Shown piece after piece: positions 53,378-63,752 of a stretch of DNA of 64,000 bases (its first letter is position 1; the number at the start of each line of letters is the position of its first letter). The notes under the pieces are model-generated. The model was not told the DNA's origin and did not search any database. It saw nothing but the letters and a program-made list of their open reading frames with translations. The position numbers and the translations under genes were made by a program. Where the stretch lies: NCBI RefSeq assembly GCF_021502655.1, contig NZ_JAKFFT010000008.1, positions 310,001-374,000 of the forward strand, read 5' to 3'. This DNA is from Dyadobacter sp. CY347. Lineage in GTDB: Bacteria > Bacteroidota > Bacteroidia > Cytophagales > Spirosomataceae.

Positions 53378-54571
53378 ATGAAGGAGCATATTGAGAAACT
53401 CTACCAGATTTCCGGCAAAAAATCGCGCAGAATTATCGGGTTAATGTCCGGAACCTCACTGGATGGGCTGGACGTGGCTGTTTGTAACATTGAAGGAAGC
53501 GGCACGGAAACGGTTTTAGAGTTAGAATTTTTCACAACGGTGCCGTATGACGAAGAATTTCGCAATGAAATCCTTCAAATCTTTGCCAAAAGACAGATCG
53601 ATTTTCAACAGCTTTGCCTCCTGAATCCATACATTGGCATCACGCATGCCAAAATGATCCTGGACTGTCTGGAAAGCTGGGACATTGATTTGAAGCACAT
53701 TGACCTTATCGCCAGTCACGGTCAAACCGTATTTCACGCACCTAAAAAACAGCATAAGCTTCCCGAATTCCCTAATGCAACATTGCAAATTGGTGACGGT
53801 GACCACATTGCAGTAAAAACAGGCATTATTACATTAAGTGATTTCCGTCAAAAACACATTGCCGCTGGCGGAGAAGGCGCTCCTCTGGCTGTATATGGAG
53901 ATCATTTCCTGTTTTCTAAGGAAGGTGAAAATCGCATTCTGCTCAATATGGGCGGCATTGCCAACTTTACATTCCTGCCAGGAACACTCGACACCACGAA
54001 AATATTTACAACGGACACTGGCCCCGGAAACACACTTCTGGACGCCTATACCAAGCGATTTTACCATAAACCTTACGACGAAAACGGCACCATTGCAGCG
54101 AGCGGGAAAGTGAATGAAACATTGCTGGCAACATTAAAGTCCTTTCCGTTTTTCAAAGCACCATTTCCAAAAACCACCGGCCCCGAAGTTTTCAATTTTG
54201 ATTACGTAGAATCGGCCATTCAGCAATCCAAACTGATCTCTGTGTCCCGACAGGATATTATCGCAACATTGACGCAGCTTAGCGCCGAAACTATTTCTGA
54301 CGCGATCAGGAGCGTAATGAACGAGGATGAGGCTTACACCATTTACGCAAGCGGCGGCGGCGCGCATAACCCGGTCTTAATGTCGGGAATTTCTCACGCG
54401 TTGAACCGTCCTGTGTTAAAAATTGATAAGCTGGGCATTTCTGGCGATGCTAAGGAGGCGGTTTTGTTCGCTGTTTTAGCAAATGAAGCAGTAGCCGGCC
54501 AACAAATGCATTTTGGAGAAAAAGAAGGCGTGCCGGGCGTTTCTATGGGGAAAATTTCGTTTCCAGGCTAA
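53378..54571 (+). CDS. anmK: Anhydro-N-acetylmuramic acid kinase
   Basis: This 397-residue kinase phosphorylates and opens 1,6-anhydro-MurNAc released from cell-wall turnover, forming MurNAc-6-phosphate. Motifs: GLMSGTSLDGLDVAV, ASHGQTVFH, NMGGIANFTFLP, DTGPGNTLLDA and ASGGGAHNPVLM. Standard length. The lhgO start follows shortly after. MurQ and transport genes for recycling are not in the window. Confidence 0.95.
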   Translation: MKEHIEKLYQISGKKSRRIIGLMSGTSLDGLDVAVCNIEGSGTETVLELEFFTTVPYDEEFRNEILQIFAKRQIDFQQLCLLNPYIGITHAKMILDCLESWDIDLKHIDLIASHGQTVFHAPKKQHKLPEFPNATLQIGDGDHIAVKTGIITLSDFRQKHIAAGGEGAPLAVYGDHFLFSKEGENRILLNMGGIANFTFLPGTLDTTKIFTTDTGPGNTLLDAYTKRFYHKPYDENGTIAASGKVNETLLATLKSFPFFKAPFPKTTGPEVFNFDYVESAIQQSKLISVSRQDIIATLTQLSAETISDAIRSVMNEDEAYTIYASGGGAHNPVLMSGISHALNRPVLKIDKLGISGDAKEAVLFAVLANEAVAGQQMHFGEKEGVPGVSMGKISFPG

Positions 54572-54595
54572 TTGCAAAAAATATTAAAGAATAAG

Positions 54596-55795
54596 ATGTA
54601 CGACATTACCATCATAGGCGGAGGCATCGTAGGCCTGGCCACAGCATTGCGATTAAAAGAGCAAAAACCCGCGCTGAAAATCCTGCTGCTGGAAAAAGAA
54701 AATGAAGTTGCCAAGCACCAAACCGGGCATAACAGCGGCGTAATCCACTCCGGGTTATATTACAAACCAGGCAGTCTGAAAGCCACCAATTGCATCCGCG
54801 GTTATCAAATGCTGATCGATTTCTGCAACCGGGAAGGCGTGCATTATGATTTATGCGGAAAGATCGTTGTCGCAACCACCGAAGAACAGCGGCCATTGCT
54901 GCGTAATTTGTTCGAAAGGGGAAATCAGAATGGCTTGACACAAAACAGAATGATCTCACAAGGTGAAATTCGCGAAATTGAACCGCATGTGGTTGGATTG
55001 GAAGGCATCTGGGTCCCTTACACGGGCATTATCGACTACAAAGCAGTCTCTGAAAAATACGCAGAATGTTTCCAGAAATCAGGCGGAGAAATTCGTTTTG
55101 GAGAAAAAGCAATTGATATTAAAAACCGTAATACACATTCCGAAGTCGTTTCGGCGACGGGTAACGTGTTTGAAACAAAACTGATCGTCAATTGTGCCGG
55201 GCTTTATTCCGATAAAGTGGCTCAATTAACGCAACCTGAGAACATTAAAGTCAGGATCATTCCGTTCCGGGGTGAATATTATAAGATCAAACCGGAGAAA
55301 CATCATTTGGTCAAAAACCTCATTTATCCAGTCCCAGATCCTAATTTCCCATTCCTCGGCGTGCATTTCACGCGCATGATCGAAGGCGGTGTTGAAGCCG
55401 GGCCTAATGCTGTTTTTGCATTTCGCAGGGAGGGTTATAGTAAGCTGGACTTCAATGTTCCTGAACTGATGGAATCACTGGCCTGGCCAGGTTTCAGGAA
55501 AGTGGCGATGAAATACTGGAAAACGGGCATGGGCGAATATTACCGGTCATTTTCCAAAGCTGCTTTCACAAAAGCACTACAAGGCCTCATTCCTGAAATT
55601 CAGAGTGAAGACCTCATTCCCGGCGGCGCGGGCGTTCGTGCGCAGGCCTGCGATTACGATGGCGGGTTGCTGGATGATTTTTCTATAATTGAAAATAAGA
55701 ATGCCATTAATGTCTGCAATGCGCCTTCACCGGCTGCAACATCTTCATTATCAATTGGCCAGACCGTTTCCGAGCGTGTTTTGGCAAGAATTTAG
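54596..55795 (+). CDS. lhgO: L-2-hydroxyglutarate oxidase
   Basis: This 399-residue FAD-dependent enzyme oxidises L-2-hydroxyglutarate to 2-oxoglutarate with electrons to the quinone pool. The ADP-binding motif IIGGGIVGLATALRLKEQ opens the protein, followed by HNSGVIHSGLYYKPGS and the C-terminal GGAGVRAQACDYDGGLLDDF (in parts). The longest frame starts with TTG at 54572, directly after anmK. The ATG at 54596 fits the family start. Confidence 0.92.
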   Translation: MYDITIIGGGIVGLATALRLKEQKPALKILLLEKENEVAKHQTGHNSGVIHSGLYYKPGSLKATNCIRGYQMLIDFCNREGVHYDLCGKIVVATTEEQRPLLRNLFERGNQNGLTQNRMISQGEIREIEPHVVGLEGIWVPYTGIIDYKAVSEKYAECFQKSGGEIRFGEKAIDIKNRNTHSEVVSATGNVFETKLIVNCAGLYSDKVAQLTQPENIKVRIIPFRGEYYKIKPEKHHLVKNLIYPVPDPNFPFLGVHFTRMIEGGVEAGPNAVFAFRREGYSKLDFNVPELMESLAWPGFRKVAMKYWKTGMGEYYRSFSKAAFTKALQGLIPEIQSEDLIPGGAGVRAQACDYDGGLLDDFSIIENKNAINVCNAPSPAATSSLSIGQTVSERVLARI

Positions 55796-55806
55796 AGATT
55801 GTTACT

Positions 55807-55854
55807 AAACAAAAAGGTCTCTGTTCTAAATGAAGAACAGAGACCTTTTTGTTT
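55807..55854. terminator. Bidirectional terminator, perfect 21-bp stem
   Basis: Arms 55807-55827 and 55834-55854 pair perfectly with a 6-base loop. A and T tracts on both sides let it stop lhgO and the APC permease. Confidence 0.95.
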
Positions 55855-55863
55855 ATTCAATTA

Positions 55864-57324
55864 TTATAAAGACCCTTCTTTTCCCAGCTTACTATTCTTC
55901 TTACCGTAACCAAAATATACTGCAAGCCCAATCGCCAGCCAAATCGCTAGGCGATACCAGCTTTCGATAGGAAGCGAATACATCAGGTAAAGGCATACAA
56001 CAATCCCCATAATTGGCACAAACGGAACCAATGGCGTACGGAATGAACGTTCCAGGTCCGGCCTCTTCACACGCAGCATCCATACGCCTACGCATACAAG
56101 GCAGAATGCAAACAATGTCCCTATACTCACCATATGGCCCAAATCACTCACAGGAACCAGTCCGGCAAAGATGCTTACAAAGCCCATGAAGAAAAGATTG
56201 GTTTTCCATGGCGTCGAGAATTTAGGATGCACATCGCTGAAAAACTTAGGCAAAAGTCCGTCTTTGCTCATCGAATAGAACACGCGGCTTTGACCCAAAA
56301 GCATTACCAGCATTACCGAAGTGTAACCTGCAAGAATGGCAATGATCAATGCGGTTTGCAGTGAATCGTAACCTGTTTTAGCAAAGGCAGTTGCAGCAGG
56401 TTTAGCATCATTTGCAAACTCTGTATATTTTACTAAGCCCGTCATTACGTGTGCAAAAAGCACATACAAAATTGTACAAACAACCAGTGATCCAAGGATC
56501 CCGATCGGCATCCCTTTTTGTGGGTTTTTAGCTTCCTGAGCTGCCGTAGAAACTGCATCAAAACCAATAAATGCAAAGAATACAACCGCCGCGCCTGTTG
56601 CAATACCCGACCAGCCGAAGTTTTCATACTGTCCAGTATTTTCCGGAATGTACGGCACATAATTTTGAGGATCGATGTAGTTCCAACCCAGGGCAATGAA
56701 AATCAAAACCACTGCTACTTTTACCACAACCAGCACATTGTTCAAAAACGCTGATCCTTGTGTTCCTCTGATGAGTAATAGTGAAAGCAAGCATACAACA
56801 ATGATGGCGGGCAAATTGATAAGGCCGTTGTCGATGATAGTTCCATCGCTCAATTTCACTACTTCAAAAGGCGAACAAACCAGTTGTGCAGGCAGGTGAA
56901 TGCCAAATTTGTTTAAAAATTCAAGCAAATAACGCGACCAGCTCACCGAAACGGTTGCTGCTCCCAATGCATATTCCAAAACAAGGTCCCAGCCAATGAT
57001 CCAGGCAACAAACTCACCCATCGTAGCATATGAGTAAGTATATGCACTTCCTGCGATAGGGATCATGGAAGCAAACTCAGCATAACAAAGCCCCGCAAAG
57101 CCGCAACCCACAGCCGCAAGGATGAATGATATGGTAACGGCTGGTCCTGAATGTTCAGCAGCAGCAATCCCGGTTAATGAAAAAAGACCAGCCCCAATGA
57201 TCGCGCCGATTCCAAGGGCAACCAGACTGGTAGAGCTCAATGAACGCTTTAATTGATTTCCTTCTCCTGATGATTCCAGTAATAATTTGTCAATAGGCTT
57301 TTTGACCCAGAGTTGATTTGCCAT
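55864..57324 (-). CDS. APC-family amino acid permease
   Basis: This 486-residue permease has about 12 to 14 membrane helices. The first helix contains GIGAIIGAGLFSLTG, the substrate-facing motif of the APC superfamily, with later FFAFIGFDAVSTAAQEAKNPQKGMP (in parts). It is close to cationic amino acid transporters (CAT/YfnA-like). The transported amino acid cannot be told. It is monocistronic with its own terminator at the 3' end. Confidence 0.9.
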   Translation of the reverse strand: MANQLWVKKPIDKLLLESSGEGNQLKRSLSSTSLVALGIGAIIGAGLFSLTGIAAAEHSGPAVTISFILAAVGCGFAGLCYAEFASMIPIAGSAYTYSYATMGEFVAWIIGWDLVLEYALGAATVSVSWSRYLLEFLNKFGIHLPAQLVCSPFEVVKLSDGTIIDNGLINLPAIIVVCLLSLLLIRGTQGSAFLNNVLVVVKVAVVLIFIALGWNYIDPQNYVPYIPENTGQYENFGWSGIATGAAVVFFAFIGFDAVSTAAQEAKNPQKGMPIGILGSLVVCTILYVLFAHVMTGLVKYTEFANDAKPAATAFAKTGYDSLQTALIIAILAGYTSVMLVMLLGQSRVFYSMSKDGLLPKFFSDVHPKFSTPWKTNLFFMGFVSIFAGLVPVSDLGHMVSIGTLFAFCLVCVGVWMLRVKRPDLERSFRTPLVPFVPIMGIVVCLYLMYSLPIESWYRLAIWLAIGLAVYFGYGKKNSKLGKEGSL

Positions 57325-57399
57325 ATAATGCGTTTGTTGTAGTTATATTAACATCTGTTAAAACTAAAAAGAAAATTTGCCATTAGCGTATATAGACAA

Positions 57400-57439
57400 A
57401 ATAAAAAGGGGAAAGTATGAAACTTAACCCCTTTTTATT
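57400..57439 (-). terminator. Terminator of secDF
   Basis: A stem pairs 57400-57411 with 57428-57439 just after the secDF stop codon, with A/T flanks. Confidence 0.85.
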
Positions 57440-57450
57440 CTAATATATCT

Positions 57451-60429
57451 TTATGCCTTAATCTTTTTGCCTCCGACCGGCGCGACAGGTTCTGCCACCG
57501 TCAATGCAGGCTCTTTTCTTTTTTCGCGTTGCAGCAAGTCAACCACGATAGGCGCTGCTACAAACAGAGATGAGTAAGTTCCCACGATAACCCCAAGAAG
57601 CATACAGAATGTAAATCCCCGGATTACAGCTCCTCCGAAGATCATTAACACGATCAAAACAAGGATTACCGAGATACCCGTTACCGCAGTACGGCTCAAC
57701 GTGCTGTTCAATGCATTGTTAATAACCGTTGGCAGGCTTTGGTTGCGTGACTTATCATCCGCCAGGTAATCCCGGATACGGTCATAAATTACAACTGTGT
57801 CATTCATTGAATAACCAATCATTGTCAAAATCGCACCGATAAACGCCTGGTCGATATCCAGTGACCATGGCAACCAGCCGTTGAACAGCGAGAAAATAGC
57901 CAGGATAATGATCACATCATGCCCGAGCGACACAACCGCTCCATAACTGAACGCAACCCTTTTGAATCGAATCAGGATATAGATAAAGTTGGCAGCAAGT
58001 GCGAGCAAGATCGCGTACACGGCCGACCAAAGCGTATCATTGGCCATCGTTGGCCCTACTTTGTTAGAACTCACGATCTTGGCAGGATTGTTAGGGATTT
58101 TCTTAACGCCTGCCAGGATTTTCGCCTCAGCTTTTTGATCTGCATCCGTAGATGTCTCTTCGATCAGGTAAGCAGTAGTGATTTTCACCTGATCCTGTCC
58201 ACCGAATGTTTTTACTTCTGTGGTCGAGCCAAGATCTTCGTCCATAATGCTTCTTAACTTATCCGCATCAACCGATTCCTGGAAACGAACCACATAAGAA
58301 CGTCCGCCTTTGAAGTCGATACCCAGTCCAAATCCTTTGAAAATGAATGAACCAACCCCGATCGCAATGATAATCGCAGAGATAATGTAGAAACGACGGC
58401 GTTGTGAAACGAAATCAAAGTCGTTGTCTTTAAACCAGTTTTTAGTCAGACCCGAATAGAAATTGAATACTTTTCCTCTTTTGATCTGTTGTTCAAGGAA
58501 CAAACGCGTGATAAAAATGGCGCAAAACAGAGAGGTAAGCAAACCGAGAACCAATGTGGTCGCAAATCCAAGTACAAGCCCTGTTCCAAATGTGTAAAGG
58601 ATGATACCCGTAAGCAATGTTGTTACATTGGAGTCAATGATCGCTGTAAGCGAATGCTTGAAACCGTCCCTAACTGCTTGTGCAAATGGCTTTCCGTTTT
58701 CCAACTCGACCTTGATCCCCTCATAAATAAGTACGTTCGCATCCACGGCCATCCCAATCGAAAGCACGATACCGGCGATACCCGAAAGTGTAAGAACCGC
58801 TCCGAGAGAAGCCATAACCCCCAACAGGAAGAACAAGTTGATAAGCAAAGCAATATCGGCGATCCAACCTGCACGGCTGTAATAAGCCACCATGAAAACC
58901 AAAACGATGAGCAAACCAACGGCAGATGAAATAAGTCCGTCATTAATGGCCTCAGCACCCAGCGAAGAACCTACAACCGCTTCTTCAACAATGTGCGTAG
59001 GAGCCGGTAACTTACCTGCTTTCAAGACGTTAGACATATCTTTTGTCTCTTCCACTGTAAAGCTTCCGGTAATGCTTGAGTTACCATTAGGGATTTCGCC
59101 TTGTACTGTCGGCGCGGTGTAAACAAGATTATCGATAATGATCGCAACCGGGCGGCCTACGCTGCGGGCAGTTAATGTACGCCATTTTCGGGCGCCTTCA
59201 CCGTTCATACGCATTGTAACCTCAGGACGGCCACGCTCATCGTAGTCGTGCGTTGCATCCACGATCACGTCACCTTCCATAGCAGCCTGGCCATTTTGCT
59301 TTTTAATAAAATACAATGGCAGGATCAATTGGTTGTTAACGCCTTCTGTTCCTTTGCGGTCCCACATAAACACCAGGTCCGCAGGGAATAAGGATTTCAC
59401 TTCAGGGCGGCGCAGGATTTCACTTGCACGCGCAGTGTCTTTCAGGAAAACACCCAGGCCTTGTGGCATCGGAACGAACAAATTTGTCAATGCAGCACTT
59501 TGAGCAGCCAATGCAGAAGAGTCGGTTGCGGTAGAATCAGCCGATTTTTGAGCCAATTGGGCAGCAAGACCGCCGTCTGTTTTCTTAGTTGTATCTGTTG
59601 TGGCAGCAGCGGCTGTTGTGGCCGGTTTGCCAGTTGCTTTTTTAATTTCTTCCTGTTTAGCAAGATATTTCCCTAACCCGTCCAATCCGGAAGCAAGCTC
59701 GTTGGTCAGATAAACCTCAGAAAATTCAAGTTTTGCAGCGCCTGAAAGCAAACGACGCACACGCTCAGGGTTATCAACACCCGGAAGCTCAACCAAAATA
59801 CGGTTCTGGCCGGGCAGACGCTGAATGTTCGGGTTAGTTACCCCAAACTTATCGATACGGGCCTGTGTGATCTGGAATGCACGGTCAATTGAACCATTCA
59901 CCTCCGTGTTCAGCATTTTGATCACGTCGCTATCCGACGAGCTGCTGCTGATTTTGCCTCTGTTGGAGCTTGTCGCAAAAATGCTGGCCAGGCTTGAATT
60001 AGGGGCAGCTTCTTTATATGCAGCGGCAAAGCGGTTGATAAATGTGCTGTTGCTAACGGCTTTGTTTTCACCTGCTTTTTTCAATGCATTCTGGAAAGCG
60101 ACGCTGCGTGCATTTCCGCCAGCCATTCCTTTCAAAATGTCAGCCGGGGCCACTTCCATTACTACGTGCATACCGCCTTGCAAATCAAGACCAAGGTTCA
60201 GCTCACGTTCCATTACTTCCTGCAAAGTATGACCGATGTACACATCTTCACGCCATAGCGAATCAATGTAGCGTTGTTTTTTCGACAGGTCTACTTCTCC
60301 TTTCGCATCAGTCGCATAAGCCACGGATTTGGCTTTAATGTTGCGGGACACGAATGTAAATGAGAGATAATAGACGCTAATCAGGGCGATCACGATGGTT
60401 AGCCCGATAATTCCGTTCTTATTAGCCAT
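57451..60429 (-). CDS. secDF: Fused SecD-SecF protein export subunit
   Basis: This 992-residue protein joins SecD (residues about 1-640) and SecF (about 680-960). These use the proton gradient to pull preproteins through SecYEG. SecD shows NLGLDLQGGMHVVMEV and the large periplasmic P1 head (DKFGVTNPNIQRL, RILVELPGVDNPERV), and SecF shows FKGGRSYVVRF and GYSMNDTVVIYDRIR. A Thr/Ala/Lys/Asp-rich, low-complexity insertion sits in the P1 head (about residues 265-315), longer than typical. Fusion is normal in Bacteroidota. Confidence 0.97.
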   Translation of the reverse strand: MANKNGIIGLTIVIALISVYYLSFTFVSRNIKAKSVAYATDAKGEVDLSKKQRYIDSLWREDVYIGHTLQEVMERELNLGLDLQGGMHVVMEVAPADILKGMAGGNARSVAFQNALKKAGENKAVSNSTFINRFAAAYKEAAPNSSLASIFATSSNRGKISSSSSDSDVIKMLNTEVNGSIDRAFQITQARIDKFGVTNPNIQRLPGQNRILVELPGVDNPERVRRLLSGAAKLEFSEVYLTNELASGLDGLGKYLAKQEEIKKATGKPATTAAAATTDTTKKTDGGLAAQLAQKSADSTATDSSALAAQSAALTNLFVPMPQGLGVFLKDTARASEILRRPEVKSLFPADLVFMWDRKGTEGVNNQLILPLYFIKKQNGQAAMEGDVIVDATHDYDERGRPEVTMRMNGEGARKWRTLTARSVGRPVAIIIDNLVYTAPTVQGEIPNGNSSITGSFTVEETKDMSNVLKAGKLPAPTHIVEEAVVGSSLGAEAINDGLISSAVGLLIVLVFMVAYYSRAGWIADIALLINLFFLLGVMASLGAVLTLSGIAGIVLSIGMAVDANVLIYEGIKVELENGKPFAQAVRDGFKHSLTAIIDSNVTTLLTGIILYTFGTGLVLGFATTLVLGLLTSLFCAIFITRLFLEQQIKRGKVFNFYSGLTKNWFKDNDFDFVSQRRRFYIISAIIIAIGVGSFIFKGFGLGIDFKGGRSYVVRFQESVDADKLRSIMDEDLGSTTEVKTFGGQDQVKITTAYLIEETSTDADQKAEAKILAGVKKIPNNPAKIVSSNKVGPTMANDTLWSAVYAILLALAANFIYILIRFKRVAFSYGAVVSLGHDVIIILAIFSLFNGWLPWSLDIDQAFIGAILTMIGYSMNDTVVIYDRIRDYLADDKSRNQSLPTVINNALNSTLSRTAVTGISVILVLIVLMIFGGAVIRGFTFCMLLGVIVGTYSSLFVAAPIVVDLLQREKRKEPALTVAEPVAPVGGKKIKA

Positions 60430-60595
60430 TATTATGTTTTGAAAAAATTGAAATTATATTCCTGAAAATGAAGAAAATGAATGCGAAGTAATGCAGCAAT
60501 TGATCTGTCCGACAAGCTTATAGCCTGTCATGAATGTGTAATTTAAGATCAAAGAATATTAGCCTGCCGCGGGATGTATGGCCAGAGAAACGGCT

Positions 60596-61015
60596 TTACG
60601 GGGCGTTGGTGACTATAAAACGCCCGAAGATCCTGTGGAAATAGGAAAACAGGAAAACAGATTCCTTAACAACAACAGGAACAACTAGTTCGCTGGCTAC
60701 GAAGTGCCAGACGGGTTGCGGTAAAAAGTAGAAATAATGGGAAAAATCAAATGATAATGCTGGGGTGATAACAGCGTCCAGGGACAATGCACTCACTTTT
60801 GCCTGGCTTTGCTCCGGCGATTGGGAAGCGTTCTTCGAAAGATCCTTACCAATCTCTTTGGCATGCGCAATGTGCTTTTGCGCCGAATCCGATTGATCAG
60901 ACCAGGAACGCATTCCTGCAACCATCAAAAGCATGATGGCAAGCATGAAGCTCATTGTCTGATTAATAACTCTTTGCGCTTTCACTTCGGATCCGGTTCT
61001 CTTATTAAACCGCAA
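60596..61015 (-). CDS. Membrane-anchored protein of unknown function
   Basis: This protein of up to 139 residues has one N-terminal membrane helix (MSFMLAIMLLMVAGM, about residues 21-35), a polar Ser/Gln/Ala-rich stretch and a hydrophobic aromatic C-terminal part (FDFSHYFYFLPQPVWHFVASELVV in parts) that could form a second helix. The start is uncertain: TTG at 61015, or an ATG at 60955. I recognise no family. It lies between secDF and the type VI genes. Confidence 0.5.
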   Translation of the reverse strand: MRFNKRTGSEVKAQRVINQTMSFMLAIMLLMVAGMRSWSDQSDSAQKHIAHAKEIGKDLSKNASQSPEQSQAKVSALSLDAVITPALSFDFSHYFYFLPQPVWHFVASELVVPVVVKESVFLFSYFHRIFGRFIVTNAP

Positions 61016-61052
61016 ATTTTAATCTAAAAAATTACAAACGCAAACTATTTTT

Positions 61053-61949
61053 TCAAAGGACTGCGAAGCCCAGGCGGCTTGCTGTTTTGCCTTCTTCAAC
61101 CAGATAAAGCGCCGATGCGTCAGCAGGCAGCCTGAATTCAACATTAAATTCGTATTCGACGGGCAAAAACCAGCCGAGCAGCCAGTTTAAAAATGTGTCA
61201 AAATGGGCATTGTATAACCTTTCTTCCAGCGCTTCCTGTGTGCGCACATGAATGGCAATGCTGATTTTCGGGAGATAAGTGTCCAAAACGCCGCCCAGCG
61301 TGGTGTCCATGCCCAGCCGTGCACTGGTAAGGCGGGCATTGCCATCAGCCAGATACTGCTGACCAAAGCACTGCGTAATTTCAACCCGAAGATTTAAAAT
61401 GCCGGATAACATTTCCGCTGCCAGTTCCATATTTCCTCGATGCTCGGAAACAAACGGCAGCATAGGAAGCAGCCGCACCAATGTTTCCTGCGAAACGACC
61501 GACGGAACCTGCCAGAAATTCCGGAGCTCTTCCAGCAAAGCGGAGTCGCGATCCAGCCCGAATGCTTGCTGTTCGAGACTGGAAATGGTTAACCTGTTCA
61601 GAAAAAACTCCTGTTCGATCGGCAAAAAGAACAATCGTGATTTTTGCTCTTTTTCGCGCTGGTAACGGATCTCGTCAACTCTCTTTTTGAGTGTATTGAT
61701 AGCATTCGAAGTGGGCAGGTGAAAAAGCTGCTCGGGCAGATAATCGTATATCCCGCTCCGGTTTGACTCTATAACCTGTCCTGAAAAGTTTCCGATATCC
61801 TGCTCACCAGTCATTTCAATGTCCTGGTGACTTCGCCGCTTGAATGACCCCAGCGGCCTGAAAAGCATTTTTTCAGGTGACAATCCTTCTTCCAGCCAGG
61901 AATTGGCCACAAATTCAGCTTGGAGATCCGATTTCGGTTCTTGAATCAT
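61053..61949 (-). CDS. Type VI secretion baseplate protein, TssG-like
   Basis: This 298-residue protein resembles TssG of the Bacteroidota type VI secretion system (subtype iii). Evidence is the layout of a TssG-type protein directly after a TssF-like gene, an early GIYDYLPEQLFHLP motif, a middle helical FFLPIEQEFFLNRL segment and a C-terminal beta-rich LGGVLDTYLPKISIAIHV. With TssE and TssF it builds the baseplate under the contractile sheath. It starts 12 bases after the TssF-like stop. Confidence 0.75.
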   Translation of the reverse strand: MIQEPKSDLQAEFVANSWLEEGLSPEKMLFRPLGSFKRRSHQDIEMTGEQDIGNFSGQVIESNRSGIYDYLPEQLFHLPTSNAINTLKKRVDEIRYQREKEQKSRLFFLPIEQEFFLNRLTISSLEQQAFGLDRDSALLEELRNFWQVPSVVSQETLVRLLPMLPFVSEHRGNMELAAEMLSGILNLRVEITQCFGQQYLADGNARLTSARLGMDTTLGGVLDTYLPKISIAIHVRTQEALEERLYNAHFDTFLNWLLGWFLPVEYEFNVEFRLPADASALYLVEEGKTASRLGFAVL

Positions 61950-61961
61950 ATTCTTGGTTTA

Positions 61962-63743
61962 CTATGCAGTGATAACCTGTACGGGATACATGCCTGTTGA
62001 CCGGTTCTGAATTTTCATTTGCAGCAGTTGGCAGGCTCGTTGCCAATCCTCATCGCGCGCAACATTCGCAAATGGCGTGAGGCGGATTTGCAGGCAGCGC
62101 ACAAACCCCTGTCCGGGCATGTTGCTTTGCATAAAATGAGGTTTCACTTCCAGATGTTTGAGCCGGCTTCCCAGTTCGGCTGAGCAAAAAGCTTTCATAT
62201 CTTCCTGTGTCACAAGCCTGTTTCGGGTGATAATGTTCTTCCTTAACTGATCCACATATTCCGTTTCATCCGGCTTAGGCTTGCCGCCGATGGATTTGGT
62301 CAGCAAGGAAATGTCGGCGCCATTGATGCCGGTTGCGGAGTAAGATTGCAGCTTGGAACCCGCGGGAAGCCCGTTGGCAGATTCGGATAATGTTGTCCAG
62401 TAGGAAATGTATAGAACGTCCGGATTTTTTTCTCCTTTGATTACTAAAAATGGCTGCGCGGTCGTTTCACTGGCTTTTTTCGGACCAAGCTTCTGTTCGA
62501 TACGCGCCATATTCTGTGCAATTTCCCTTAAAATGGAAGCCAGGAAATCTTCGCCGATAGCATTGAATGCGGTGACTTCATCCCTCAATAATTCCATAAG
62601 CTGATAAAGGACTGCCTTTGCATTACGCTGATCAAAACGGCCGACGCCTTGCTGGCGCAATGCATAGGTCCGTGCGGACGAATCCTCAACATTATACTGG
62701 TTCTTTTCAGAAGCGGTGTAACCCTGGTTTTTTTGATTTATAATCGTATTAATGCCTAAAAACGCATCTCCCGAAGGCAATGCAACGCCGTTAAGTCCGG
62801 GTTGAAGGCGATAGGTAAGCTTGTGTAATTGTTTGTTCAAAACCGGAAATGCATTCAATGCGACGGTCATATTTTCGAAACCGGCAGCGGGAAATGCGGC
62901 TGGCCATTTGATTTTAAGCCATAGCAATGGTTTTTTCAACCCTTGTAATGTTCTGTTATCAAAGATCTGTTCAAATTCCGGCGGATAGGCGCTCGTTAGC
63001 ATTTTCCCTTTTTCCCAGGAATCGGCACTGGCCATACGGATGAAATTGCCGTCGTATATGCGTATCGCGTCATCGATGGCTTCATCCTGAACCCCGATTT
63101 TATAATGAATCATTTTCGCATTGCCTTCCCATGCGGTTGCAGGAAGAAATTCACGGTAAGCATATTGTTCCACATCATTAATCCAGTCGAAAAAGAAGCG
63201 GAAACCGTTCCAGGAAGTAATGTTCGCGTCTGCCTCAATCCCTATCCACATATTTTGATCGCCTGCGACACTTTTTGCATTAGAAATTAAATTGCGGACA
63301 CCTTTTTCAATGCCGAATAATGCATTAGGCGTTGCATAATGTACAATGCTTGCGTTCACCAGCGGATAACGCGCTGCGGCTGACAAGAATATTTCGGCGG
63401 ATTCGCCTTTTCGGGGGTTAATCCTCTTGCATACCAACTGATTTTCAGGCTCAATCCAGCCCGTTGATTCCACTGAACGCGCTTGTGCAATGGCGCTCGC
63501 AGGCTGTGGGTTTGCATGTGTTTCGGGGGAAAGTATTTCGGCTAAGCGCGTCATCAGGCGCAGCTCCGTGCCCTGGATTTCCTGGCCTACTTTTTCAAAT
63601 TCAACGGAACAGGCTTCAATGATCAATTTCACCAAAGGATCAAATTGGTCGATCTGGGATTCGTCGTAGCCCCACAGTTCTGCCGACCGCCTTAGCAAAC
63701 GCCGCGAAATGTTTTCTTTTGAATAAGCTGCTGTTTGATACAT
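61962..63743 (-). CDS. Type VI secretion baseplate protein, TssF-like
   Basis: This 593-residue protein shows an N-terminal SRRLLRRSAELWGYDESQID and a later QGTELRLMTRLAEILSPE, features of Bacteroidota TssF. The long beta-rich middle and the C-terminal RNIITRNRLVTQEDMKAFC fit the family. TssF is a wedge component of the baseplate, binding TssG and TssE. It begins 9 bases after the gp25-like gene, so the genes form an operon that continues off the window. Confidence 0.85.
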   Translation of the reverse strand: MYQTAAYSKENISRRLLRRSAELWGYDESQIDQFDPLVKLIIEACSVEFEKVGQEIQGTELRLMTRLAEILSPETHANPQPASAIAQARSVESTGWIEPENQLVCKRINPRKGESAEIFLSAAARYPLVNASIVHYATPNALFGIEKGVRNLISNAKSVAGDQNMWIGIEADANITSWNGFRFFFDWINDVEQYAYREFLPATAWEGNAKMIHYKIGVQDEAIDDAIRIYDGNFIRMASADSWEKGKMLTSAYPPEFEQIFDNRTLQGLKKPLLWLKIKWPAAFPAAGFENMTVALNAFPVLNKQLHKLTYRLQPGLNGVALPSGDAFLGINTIINQKNQGYTASEKNQYNVEDSSARTYALRQQGVGRFDQRNAKAVLYQLMELLRDEVTAFNAIGEDFLASILREIAQNMARIEQKLGPKKASETTAQPFLVIKGEKNPDVLYISYWTTLSESANGLPAGSKLQSYSATGINGADISLLTKSIGGKPKPDETEYVDQLRKNIITRNRLVTQEDMKAFCSAELGSRLKHLEVKPHFMQSNMPGQGFVRCLQIRLTPFANVARDEDWQRACQLLQMKIQNRSTGMYPVQVITA

Positions 63744-63752
63744 AACGAATTG